A DNA stretch of 6,272 bases from Sulfurovaceae bacterium (lineage in GTDB: Bacteria > Campylobacterota > Campylobacteria > Campylobacterales > Sulfurovaceae). The notes under the pieces were generated by a model. It saw nothing but the letters and a program-made list of their open reading frames with translations. It did no database searches and was not told the origin of the DNA. Shown piece by piece: positions 1-5,599 of this stretch (position 1 is the first letter of the stretch; each line of letters begins with the position of its first letter). The DNA lies in assembly GCA_029933395.1 (NCBI GenBank), contig JAOZOG010000120.1, forward strand, positions 1-6,272, read 5' to 3'. Made by a program: the position numbers and the translations under genes.

Positions 1-2
1 AT

Positions 3-62
3 TATGCATATTACAAGAATCTCTATTTTGGGATTTGGGATATAGCTAAAGCATCAAATTGA
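3..62 (+). CDS. Possible C-terminal end of an upstream gene (partial)
   Basis: A frame open from the left edge ends at a TGA at 60-62. Its 19 visible residues are rich in aromatic residues (YAYYKN, then FGIWDIAKASN) and look more protein-like than the other two plus frames, which stop at 43-45 and 47-49. This could be the tail of a preceding polysaccharide-locus gene in the same direction as the SxtJ gene. Nothing can be said about its function, and the stretch may simply be non-coding AT-rich sequence. If real, its stop codon overlaps the extended -10 element at 60-68. Confidence 0.25.
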   Translation, partial: YAYYKNLYFGIWDIAKASN

Positions 63-68
63 TATAAT
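60..68 (+). promoter_or_regulatory. Probable extended -10 promoter of the SxtJ-carbamoyltransferase operon
   Basis: TGATATAAT gives the extended -10 form TGnTATAAT with a perfect -10 hexamer at 63-68, in DNA of about 25% G+C. No convincing -35 hexamer stands 16-18 bases upstream; TTGGGA at 35-40 is too far away. Lack of a -35 box is common for housekeeping promoters of Campylobacterota. The expected start of transcription, near 75, leaves a leader of about 26 bases. An AAAAGG ribosome binding site follows at 85-90, ten bases before the ATG at 101. Confidence 0.5.
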
Positions 69-100
69 CATAGTTATTTAAAATAAAAGGTTGATTTCCA

Positions 101-484
101 ATGCTGCCGAAAAAGAAGGATCTAGTAACATTTGCATTGATTTGGGCGCTGATCTTTATGGTGATAGGATTGGCTCCGGCAGTCAAGCAAGGCGATATCA
201 GGATATGGTCCGTAGTCGTCTCTGTTTTGTTTGCTGTGATTGCAATTTTGAAACCTCAGGTATTGACCGGATTCTACAAAGTGTGGGTTCGGCTAGGCGG
301 ATTTGTAGGTGGGGTATTTTCCAAAGTCATCATGTTCGTGCTCTATTTTGGATTTTTTACGCCTGTTTCGCTCTTTTTGAAACTATTGGGGAAAGATCTG
401 CTCAATAAAAAAGTAGACAGATCACAAAAGAGTTACTGGATCGAAAGAAAAGAGCAGCCGCAATCTATGAAAAATCAATTTTAG
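101..484 (+). CDS. SxtJ-family membrane protein
   Basis: A 127-residue protein of the SxtJ family, named after a gene in cyanobacterial saxitoxin clusters but widespread next to carbamoyltransferases in glycan loci. Its biochemical role is not established. Hydrophobic segments lie at about residues 8-26, 34-52 and 72-96, so it should sit in the inner membrane. The family-like C-terminal part is visible: a W-x-x-x-G stretch near residue 62, a TPVSLFLKLLGKD segment at 87-99, and SYW at 111-113 before a short charged tail. The ATG is preceded by AAAAGG at a ten-base spacing. The next gene begins 12 bases after the stop, and the order SxtJ, DUF5989, carbamoyltransferase, SGNH hydrolase is a recurrent one. 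I infer that it anchors or organises the carbamoyltransferase at the membrane; it has no visible catalytic motif. Confidence 0.85.
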   Translation: MLPKKKDLVTFALIWALIFMVIGLAPAVKQGDIRIWSVVVSVLFAVIAILKPQVLTGFYKVWVRLGGFVGGVFSKVIMFVLYFGFFTPVSLFLKLLGKDLLNKKVDRSQKSYWIERKEQPQSMKNQF

Positions 485-496
485 GAGAATCGTGAC

Positions 497-646
497 ATGT
501 CAATATTGAAAGAGTTGTGGGCCTATATGAAGGTGAGAAAAAAGTTTTGGTTGATTCCTGTCATTTTGATGATGTTGCTGCTTGGGGTAATTATCGTTTT
601 GGCAGAAGGCAGTGCGGTAGCACCGTTTATCTATACACTCTTTTAG
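497..646 (+). CDS. DUF5989-type small membrane protein
   Basis: A 49-residue single-pass membrane protein: N-terminal MSILKELWAYMKVRKKFW, a hydrophobic helix at about residues 18-35, then the conserved-looking tail AEGSAVAPFIYTLF. This pattern matches the small DUF5989 proteins that occur between SxtJ and carbamoyltransferase genes; their function is unknown. AGGAG at 483-487 overlaps the SxtJ stop codon and lies nine bases before the ATG. The gene is 11 bases upstream of the GTG chosen for the carbamoyltransferase. Because it is short and shares DNA with an open stretch in the carbamoyltransferase frame, it is easily missed. The positively charged N-terminus suggests a cytoplasmic N-terminus and a periplasmic C-terminal tail (inference). 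Confidence 0.88.
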   Translation: MSILKELWAYMKVRKKFWLIPVILMMLLLGVIIVLAEGSAVAPFIYTLF

Positions 647-648
647 GA
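645..648 (+). promoter_or_regulatory. Ribosome binding site deciding the carbamoyltransferase GTG start
   Basis: AGGA overlaps the TAG stop of the DUF5989 gene and stands nine bases before GTG 658. The first residues from that GTG (YILGISAYYHDAG) are the normal N-terminus of this carbamoyltransferase family, which rules against an ATG 141 bases upstream at 517. Confidence 0.7.
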
Positions 649-657
649 TCGGTTCAC

Positions 658-2541
658 GTGTATATACTGGGAATATCTGCCTATTATCATGACGCAGGCG
701 TGGCGCTGATCAGGGATGAACATATCGTCGCTGCCGTCCAGGAGGAGAGGTTTACAAGAAAGAAGCAGGATGACAGTTTTCCTCACGAATCGATTAAATA
801 TTGTCTCAGGGAAGCTGGTATCTCACTAGAAGATGTGGACTGTATTGCATTTTACGATAAGCCTTTTTTGAAGTTTGAGAGACTGCTTGAAACCTATCTG
901 GCTGAAGCTCCCAGAGGTTTTCGTTCTTTCATCTTGTCGATGCCTGTCTGGCTGAAAGACAAGCTATTCCTCAAAGAGACGCTTTCGAGAGAGTTGAAAG
1001 AGCTCTTTTTGGAATTGAATCCGGGGCAAGAGAAGGAGTCGGCGGCTTTTAAAAAATCTATCCAGGAGAAACTGATGTTTGGCGAGCATCATCAAAGCCA
1101 CGCGGCAAGTGCCTTTTATCCTTCACCCTATGAAGAGGCTGCCATCTTGACGATCGATGGAGTAGGAGAATGGGCTACGACTTCACTGGCTTATGGAAAA
1201 GGAAACAGGATAGAGTTCCTCAAAGAGGTTCGCTTTCCCCACTCTCTGGGGCTGCTCTATTCCGCTTTTACCTATTATACGGGATTCAAAGTCAACAGCG
1301 GCGAATACAAAGTAATGGGATTGGCACCCTACGGAGAGCCTAAATATGTCGATCTCATCAAAGAGCACATTATCGATATCAAAGAGGATGGTTCATTCAA
1401 GCTCGATATGAGTTATTTCAACTATACAACCGGGCTGACGATGACTAGTGAGAAATTTCACAGACTTTTTGGTGCAGCACCAAGAAAGAGTGAAAGCACT
1501 TTGACACAGAGAGAGATGGATCTGGCTGCTTCGATACAAGAGATTACCGAAGAGGTGATGATCAGGCTCGCCAGGCACGCCAGAGAAGTAACGGGGAGCA
1601 AAAATCTCTGTCTGGCCGGCGGTGTGGCGCTCAACTGTGTCGGTAACGGCAAGCTCCTGAGAGAGAAAATTTTCGATCATATCTGGATACAGCCGGCAGC
1701 AGGGGATGCGGGCGGTGCACTGGGCGGAGCCTATTCGGTCTATTATCAGGAGTTTGATCGCCCCCGAACTCTCAATCCTGATGAACTCGACAAGATGCAG
1801 GGAGCCTATCTGGGACCTAGATTTTCAGATGATGAGATCAAGAGATACCTTGACAGCATCGGTGCCAACTATCGGTATATTCCAAACGAGGATGTGCTGG
1901 TCGATAGTGTCAGCAGTGCACTGGCGGAAGAGAAGGTGATCGGCTGGCACTATGACAGAATGGAGTTTGGGCCGCGATCGCTGGGGCATCGAAGCATTAT
2001 CGGGGACCCCAGGAGCCAGGAGATGCAGTCTACGATGAATCTCAAAATCAAATATCGCGAGAGCTTCAGGCCCTTTGCTCCTTCTGTTTTGAGAGAAAAG
2101 GTTTCCCAATGGTTTGAATTGGACGAGGATAGCCCCTATATGCTTCTGGTTGCGCCTGTCAAAAAATCCAGACAGGTCAAGATGACGCGGGAGCAGGAAA
2201 AACTCTTTGGTATCGACAGGCTACATATCGCCAGGAGTGAAATACCCGCGGTAACCCATGTGGACTACAGCGCAAGAATACAGACTGTCCATAAGGAGAC
2301 CAATCCAAGATTTCATAAACTGATTTCGAAGTTTGAGGAGAAAACAGGATGTGCGGTGATCGTCAATACCTCGTTCAATGTAAGAGGAGAGCCGATCGTC
2401 TGTACACCAGAGGATAGCTATCGATGTTTTATGCGAACAGAGATGGATCTGCTGGTGATCGATAATTATCTGCTCAAAAAAGAGGAGCAGCCTGTTTTTG
2501 AAGAGAAAGGTGATTGGCGTGAAACGTTCGAACTGGATTAA
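658..2541 (+). CDS. Carbamoyltransferase, NodU/TobZ/SxtI family
   Basis: A 627-residue enzyme expected to transfer a carbamoyl group from carbamoyl phosphate, through carbamoyl-adenylate formed with ATP, to a hydroxyl of a sugar or other small acceptor in the cytoplasm. The N-terminal Kae1-like domain (about 1-365) shows YYHDAG at 9-14, the HHQSH metal site with H144 and H148, TIDGVGEW at 165-172, YKVMGLAPYG at 217-226, GGVALN at 321-326, and D350 in AAGDAGGALGG, equivalent to the third metal ligand of TobZ. The C-terminal YrdC-like domain (about 395-610) has RMEFGPRSLGHRSI from 434 and VNTSFNVRGEP from 569. Length and ends look complete. The usual WFQGRMEFGPR appears here as WHYDRMEFGPR. It lies third in the SxtJ operon and its end overlaps the next gene by 23 bases. 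The acceptor is unknown; a surface glycan precursor fits the surroundings better than a toxin. Confidence 0.95.
   Translation: MYILGISAYYHDAGVALIRDEHIVAAVQEERFTRKKQDDSFPHESIKYCLREAGISLEDVDCIAFYDKPFLKFERLLETYLAEAPRGFRSFILSMPVWLKDKLFLKETLSRELKELFLELNPGQEKESAAFKKSIQEKLMFGEHHQSHAASAFYPSPYEEAAILTIDGVGEWATTSLAYGKGNRIEFLKEVRFPHSLGLLYSAFTYYTGFKVNSGEYKVMGLAPYGEPKYVDLIKEHIIDIKEDGSFKLDMSYFNYTTGLTMTSEKFHRLFGAAPRKSESTLTQREMDLAASIQEITEEVMIRLARHAREVTGSKNLCLAGGVALNCVGNGKLLREKIFDHIWIQPAAGDAGGALGGAYSVYYQEFDRPRTLNPDELDKMQGAYLGPRFSDDEIKRYLDSIGANYRYIPNEDVLVDSVSSALAEEKVIGWHYDRMEFGPRSLGHRSIIGDPRSQEMQSTMNLKIKYRESFRPFAPSVLREKVSQWFELDEDSPYMLLVAPVKKSRQVKMTREQEKLFGIDRLHIARSEIPAVTHVDYSARIQTVHKETNPRFHKLISKFEEKTGCAVIVNTSFNVRGEPIVCTPEDSYRCFMRTEMDLLVIDNYLLKKEEQPVFEEKGDWRETFELD
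2506..2510 (+). promoter_or_regulatory. Ribosome binding site for the SGNH hydrolase GTG start
   Basis: AAAGG, inside the end of the carbamoyltransferase gene, lies eight bases before GTG 2519. It favours that start over in-frame TTG 2498, which has an AGGAG at 2482-2486 at a longer spacing, and over GTG 2510. Confidence 0.5.
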
Positions 2542-3574
2542 AAATACATCTCTGGTTATTGCCAGTTTTGCCGTGATGCTTGTTTTGACAGAAATCATTC
2601 TGCGACTTTTTGTGGGGGATGCACTCTATAGCGGCAGGGCAGGCCGAAGTCTCTACTACAGTTCGCCCAATCTGGAGAGAGTGAAGAGTGGTGCTGTCCA
2701 TTATGTTCCCGATACTCTGATACGAAGTATTACGGTTTACTATAATCAGATAGAGTACGATACACGGCACAAGACCAATAATCTGGGGTTTTTCGATCAC
2801 AGGGATTACATGATTGAGCCCAGGAACGGGATACTTTTTATCGGGGATTCGTTTACTGCGGGAGTGGGGGCGAGCAGGCCCTGGCTTCCTGTGCTCAATG
2901 ACCGCTATCCCGATATCAACCTCTACAATCTGGGTGTGACGGGTACAGGACAGGAAAATTTCTATCGTCTCTTTGAAAACTTTCAGGATGACCTCAACTA
3001 CAGCACTGTGGTGATTTTGTCTATCTCCGATGATCTTGACAGGAAGTTGTGGTATCCGCTGGAGGCGAATCATTCTCTTTACTTCTGCCTTGAGAAATCG
3101 AGCAGAGAGGAGTGTCTGAAGAGTAGACCCGTCGCGACACTGATCGATAGAGATATCGATGCAAAGAGCCTCCTGATACCCAACGAACTCTATCTCAAGA
3201 AAGCATACCGGCTGCTCAAAAGCAGACTGCATACCCTCAAGGAGCAGATAGGCAGAAAAGGCGATACTGAAAAAAAAGGGCCTCAGCCGTACGGAGATCT
3301 GGTCTACATTGCCAAAATCAAGTCACTGGCAAAAGAGAAGGGAAAAAGGGTTCTTTTTGTCCATATTCCTGAGAAATCCGAGGTGTCACAGGGGTATTAT
3401 CGTTATGATATAGCGCAGAGAGTCAGAGATCTGGGGATCGAATACTATCCTCTCATGAAAGACAACCATTTCGATATGAGTATGTACTACCCCCATGATG
3501 GTCATCCAAACGATAAGGGATATGCCTATATCTCTTCTCTTGTTGAAAAGATTTTAAAGCTCAAGCAGAAGTAG
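2519..3574 (+). CDS. Membrane-anchored SGNH/GDSL-type hydrolase of the carbamoyltransferase cassette
   Basis: A 351-residue protein with an uncleaved-looking N-terminal membrane anchor (about residues 9-31, after MKRSNWIKN), so the rest should face the periplasm. Block I is FIGDSFTAG, with the likely nucleophile S111; the oxyanion glycine is probably in the NLGVTGTGQ segment that follows. The C-terminal block is HDGHPNDKG with D327 and H329. The position where block III normally shows GND reads ISDDLDR (169-175), so the usual asparagine is not evident. Such proteins act as esterases or acyltransferases on glycans; which ester it handles is unknown. Translation is coupled to the carbamoyltransferase by a 23-base overlap, suggesting it acts on the same product. 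A run of eight A at 3270-3277 lies in a charged linker (about residues 238-256). An in-frame TTG at 2498 is an alternative start adding seven residues. Confidence 0.85.
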   Translation: MKRSNWIKNTSLVIASFAVMLVLTEIILRLFVGDALYSGRAGRSLYYSSPNLERVKSGAVHYVPDTLIRSITVYYNQIEYDTRHKTNNLGFFDHRDYMIEPRNGILFIGDSFTAGVGASRPWLPVLNDRYPDINLYNLGVTGTGQENFYRLFENFQDDLNYSTVVILSISDDLDRKLWYPLEANHSLYFCLEKSSREECLKSRPVATLIDRDIDAKSLLIPNELYLKKAYRLLKSRLHTLKEQIGRKGDTEKKGPQPYGDLVYIAKIKSLAKEKGKRVLFVHIPEKSEVSQGYYRYDIAQRVRDLGIEYYPLMKDNHFDMSMYYPHDGHPNDKGYAYISSLVEKILKLKQK

Positions 3575-3584
3575 TGATCTGCCC

Positions 3585-4517
3585 TTAAATGGTCTCCTCA
3601 ATAATAAAACGGGGCCGTGCTTTGACTTCGAGATAGATCTTGCCGATATATTCTCCGATAACGCCGACAGAGAGCATCTGGACACCACCGATGAAATAGA
3701 TAGGGAGTACGGTAGAGGCCCATCCGGGGACTGCTTTATTGGTAAAAAGGGCGATCCATGCTGAGTAAACAGTCAGTATCAGGGTGGAGATGAAGAGGAT
3801 GAATCCTGCGGCCGTAATGAAACGCAGCGGTGTGATCGAGAGCGAACTGACACCATTCCAGGCAAATGCCAGCATCTTGGGAAGGGGGTATTTCGATTCG
3901 CCGGCAGTCCGTTCGGAGATATCATAGGTGACGGAAGTTGACTTGAACCCCACAAGAGGAATCAGGCCGCGAAGGAAGAGGTTGACCTCTTTGAATTCTC
4001 TGAGGTGCTCCACTGCCCTTCTGCTCAGCAGTCGGAAGTCGGCATGGTTGGAGATGACATCCGCATCCAGCATGTGCATCATCTTGTAGAAGCCTTTGGC
4101 GGTGATACGTTTGAAGAGGCCGTCTGCTTCCCGTTTCATCTTGATGCCATAAACGATATCGTAACCCTCCCGGTAGAGATCCACCATTTTCTCAATCATC
4201 GTGATGTCATCCTGCAGGTCGGCATCCATACTGATGATGGCATCCCCCTCTACGGTCATCAGGGCTGAGAGGAGCGCGTTTTGGTGCCCAAAATTTCGGG
4301 AGAGCTTGATACCGGAGATCTCCTTGTGTTTCTGAGAGAGTTTTTTGATAATTTGCCAGGTATTGTCTTTGCTGCCGTCGTCAACGAAGTAGATTGTGCT
4401 GTTTTCATCGATTTTGGAAGACGCTATCAGATCGTGAAAAAGCGATAGGAGTTTGGATGAAGTATCATTCAGCACCTCCTCTTCATTGTAGCAAGGCAAA
4501 ACAAGTGATAGCTTCAT
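3585..4517 (-). CDS. Family 2 glycosyltransferase, GtrB/ArnC/DPM1-like
   Basis: A 310-residue polyprenyl-phosphate glycosyltransferase-like protein. The GT-A catalytic domain (about 1-215) shows PCYNEEE (8-14), VDDGSKDNT (45-53), LSRNFGHQNA (72-81), the metal-binding MDADLQDD with D98 and D100, and the later RTAGESKYPL (203-212). Two membrane helices follow (about 231-257 and 268-290), then the family-like GEYIGKIYLEVKARP tail. Relatives transfer glucose, a modified sugar or mannose from a nucleotide sugar to undecaprenyl or dolichyl phosphate on the cytoplasmic face; the sugar here cannot be told. AGGA lies nine bases before ATG 4517. The gene is downstream of the MBOAT-SGNH pair on the same strand but 96 bases away with its own probable promoter, and converges on the SGNH hydrolase gene with a 10-bp gap. 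No GtrA-type flippase or GtrC-type transferase is seen in the window. Confidence 0.92.
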   Translation of the reverse strand: MKLSLVLPCYNEEEVLNDTSSKLLSLFHDLIASSKIDENSTIYFVDDGSKDNTWQIIKKLSQKHKEISGIKLSRNFGHQNALLSALMTVEGDAIISMDADLQDDITMIEKMVDLYREGYDIVYGIKMKREADGLFKRITAKGFYKMMHMLDADVISNHADFRLLSRRAVEHLREFKEVNLFLRGLIPLVGFKSTSVTYDISERTAGESKYPLPKMLAFAWNGVSSLSITPLRFITAAGFILFISTLILTVYSAWIALFTNKAVPGWASTVLPIYFIGGVQMLSVGVIGEYIGKIYLEVKARPRFIIEETI

Positions 4518-4563
4518 CGATTATATTCCTTGTAGATCGGTTTCCTGATATTGGGAAAGATTA

Positions 4564-4572
4564 ATTTTATCA
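4564..4572 (-). promoter_or_regulatory. Probable extended -10 promoter of the glycosyltransferase gene
   Basis: Read on the minus strand, TGATAAAAT is an extended -10 (TGnTAAAAT) with the same layout as the element at 60-68. Expected transcription start is near 4557, giving a leader of about 40 bases before ATG 4517. The region that would hold a -35 box is occupied by the inverted repeat at 4588-4612 and shows no TTGACA-like hexamer. Confidence 0.4.
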
Positions 4573-4587
4573 TATAACGTTTTAAAT

Positions 4588-4612
4588 TTTGGCAGGGTTA
4601 TTCATTGCCAAA
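4588..4612 (-). repeat. Inverted repeat after the SGNH gene: weak terminator or operator
   Basis: TTTGGCA (4588-4594) and TGCCAAA (4606-4612) form a perfect 7-bp stem around an 11-base loop. It begins one base past the stop of the SGNH gene at 4614, as expected for a terminator, and is followed on the minus strand by mixed A/T (AATTTAAAA) rather than a clean T run. It sits just upstream of the probable glycosyltransferase promoter, so it could equally be a regulator binding site. Confidence 0.4.
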
Positions 4613-4613
4613 C

Positions 4614-5588
4614 TTATCGGTCTTCTTTTTCATCAAGGTCGATATAGCGGGCAATCTGTTCCGATATGATGCTGCTTCCCTGATCGTTGAGGTGTGACCG
4701 GTCAGCGAAATAGCGATCATCGAGGGGGAGTGCCTGGTTGAAATCGATAAAACTCCCACCATACTCCCTGACAATCCGGAGCGTTTTTTGTGTAAACTTG
4801 GAGAGGGTGGTGCGGGTTTGAGGATAGCGTTCGAGCAGAGGTTTTCTGTAGGGCTGAATCACAAAGTAGAAACGAATCTTTTCGCGTTGCAATGCCTGTA
4901 CGATGCGCGCAAGGGCCTGGTAGTTTTCCGGGCTCTGTTTGGTCCAGTGTGGCTGCTCCCAGCGTGAGCGGATGATGTCATCCCCATAGATATGCAGCGG
5001 TACACTGCCGCTTCTGTCAAAACCAAGATAGCCAAACTGGTTATTTGCATTGTGTTTATGTAGATAGTTCCATTGTCTTTGAATGCAAAAGAAGAGATTT
5101 TGGCACATGTGAAAGAGAAAAACGATATGTTCCCACGGGGTGAAGCTGTCGTTGAGATATTGCGCAATGAGATCGGGGTGATAGTCGGCAAATCGGCTTG
5201 CTACGGCAAAATCGGGAAACTGGGCAGAGTAGACCACCCGTCTGAGATGAGGAAAGAGTGATCTCAGCTCCAATACCTCTTCGACTTCCAGTGCCGAAGC
5301 TTCGTAAACGGAGAGATTCAAAACGGTGCGGCATTGTGTGGAGTTCTCTTCCAGGACGGTACCCTGAACATTGTTCAGCCCTATCGAAGAGCCAACGATC
5401 AGGGTATCCACCTTATCTCTGTCGATTGACTCTTTGATAAATTTCAATTTCGCATCGAAAGAGATTCTGTTGGTAATGGGCAGGGGGTAGTTTCTGATAA
5501 AAAAGGCAGCATAAAGAAATGCAGCGATGAGAATAAGAGCCAATGTAACAAAAAGCCATTTGAGATAGTTTTTGTAAGTCAATATCAC
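4614..5588 (-). CDS. Membrane-anchored AlgJ/DltD-like SGNH protein, partner of the MBOAT acyltransferase
   Basis: A 324-residue protein with an N-terminal membrane anchor (about residues 11-31) and a periplasmic domain. Block I reads LIVGSSIGLNN, with S68 the likely nucleophile in a GSS form like that of DltD-type proteins. The C-terminal block is FADRSHLNDQG, giving the D296-x-x-H299 pair of the catalytic triad. Such proteins work beside MBOAT proteins (AlgI-AlgJ, DltB-DltD, PatA-PatB): the MBOAT protein passes an acyl group across the membrane and the SGNH protein places it on the polymer. The start is GTG 5588, six bases after an AGGAG that overlaps the MBOAT stop codon; only nine bases separate the genes, so they should be co-translated. 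Sequence between the two motifs is not recognisable by eye, so acetyltransferase rather than esterase activity rests on the pairing. Confidence 0.8.
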   Translation of the reverse strand: MILTYKNYLKWLFVTLALILIAAFLYAAFFIRNYPLPITNRISFDAKLKFIKESIDRDKVDTLIVGSSIGLNNVQGTVLEENSTQCRTVLNLSVYEASALEVEEVLELRSLFPHLRRVVYSAQFPDFAVASRFADYHPDLIAQYLNDSFTPWEHIVFLFHMCQNLFFCIQRQWNYLHKHNANNQFGYLGFDRSGSVPLHIYGDDIIRSRWEQPHWTKQSPENYQALARIVQALQREKIRFYFVIQPYRKPLLERYPQTRTTLSKFTQKTLRIVREYGGSFIDFNQALPLDDRYFADRSHLNDQGSSIISEQIARYIDLDEKEDR

Positions 5589-5594
5589 ACTGTG

Positions 5595-5599
5595 CTCCT
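5595..5599 (-). promoter_or_regulatory. Ribosome binding site for the GTG start at 5588
   Basis: AGGAG on the minus strand overlaps the MBOAT stop codon (TAG at 5600-5598) and lies six bases before GTG 5588. It decides in favour of this GTG and suggests translational coupling of the pair. Confidence 0.7.

Noticed and set aside
91..408. 105-residue plus-strand frame starting at TTG 91
   Set aside because: It overlaps the SxtJ-family gene in a different frame, is cysteine- and arginine-rich, and shows no recognisable pattern.
517..657. N-terminal 47 residues of the longest carbamoyltransferase reading frame (ATG at 517)
   Set aside because: It covers the DUF5989 gene in another frame, does not resemble the family N-terminus, and GTG 658 has its own AGGA and starts at the expected residue.
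101..2541. A saxitoxin-type toxin biosynthesis cluster, suggested by the SxtJ and SxtI family names
   Set aside because: None of the core saxitoxin genes (polyketide-like synthase, amidinotransferase, Rieske oxygenases) is visible, and the neighbours are polysaccharide-modifying genes; the family names are historical.
2474..3232. 252-residue minus-strand frame opposite the carbamoyltransferase end and the SGNH gene
   Set aside because: Long for a shadow frame, but the opposite strand encodes clear family motifs, and this reading has no ribosome binding site or domain that I can see.
3565..3582. GCAGA/TCTGC hairpin as a terminator
   Set aside because: Only 5 bp of stem with an 8-base loop, spanning a stop codon and without a T tract; too weak to annotate.
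4614..5588. Recent duplication as the origin of the two SGNH genes
   Set aside because: The block I motifs (GSS versus GDSF), the C-terminal blocks and the lengths differ, and no aligned stretches are apparent by eye.
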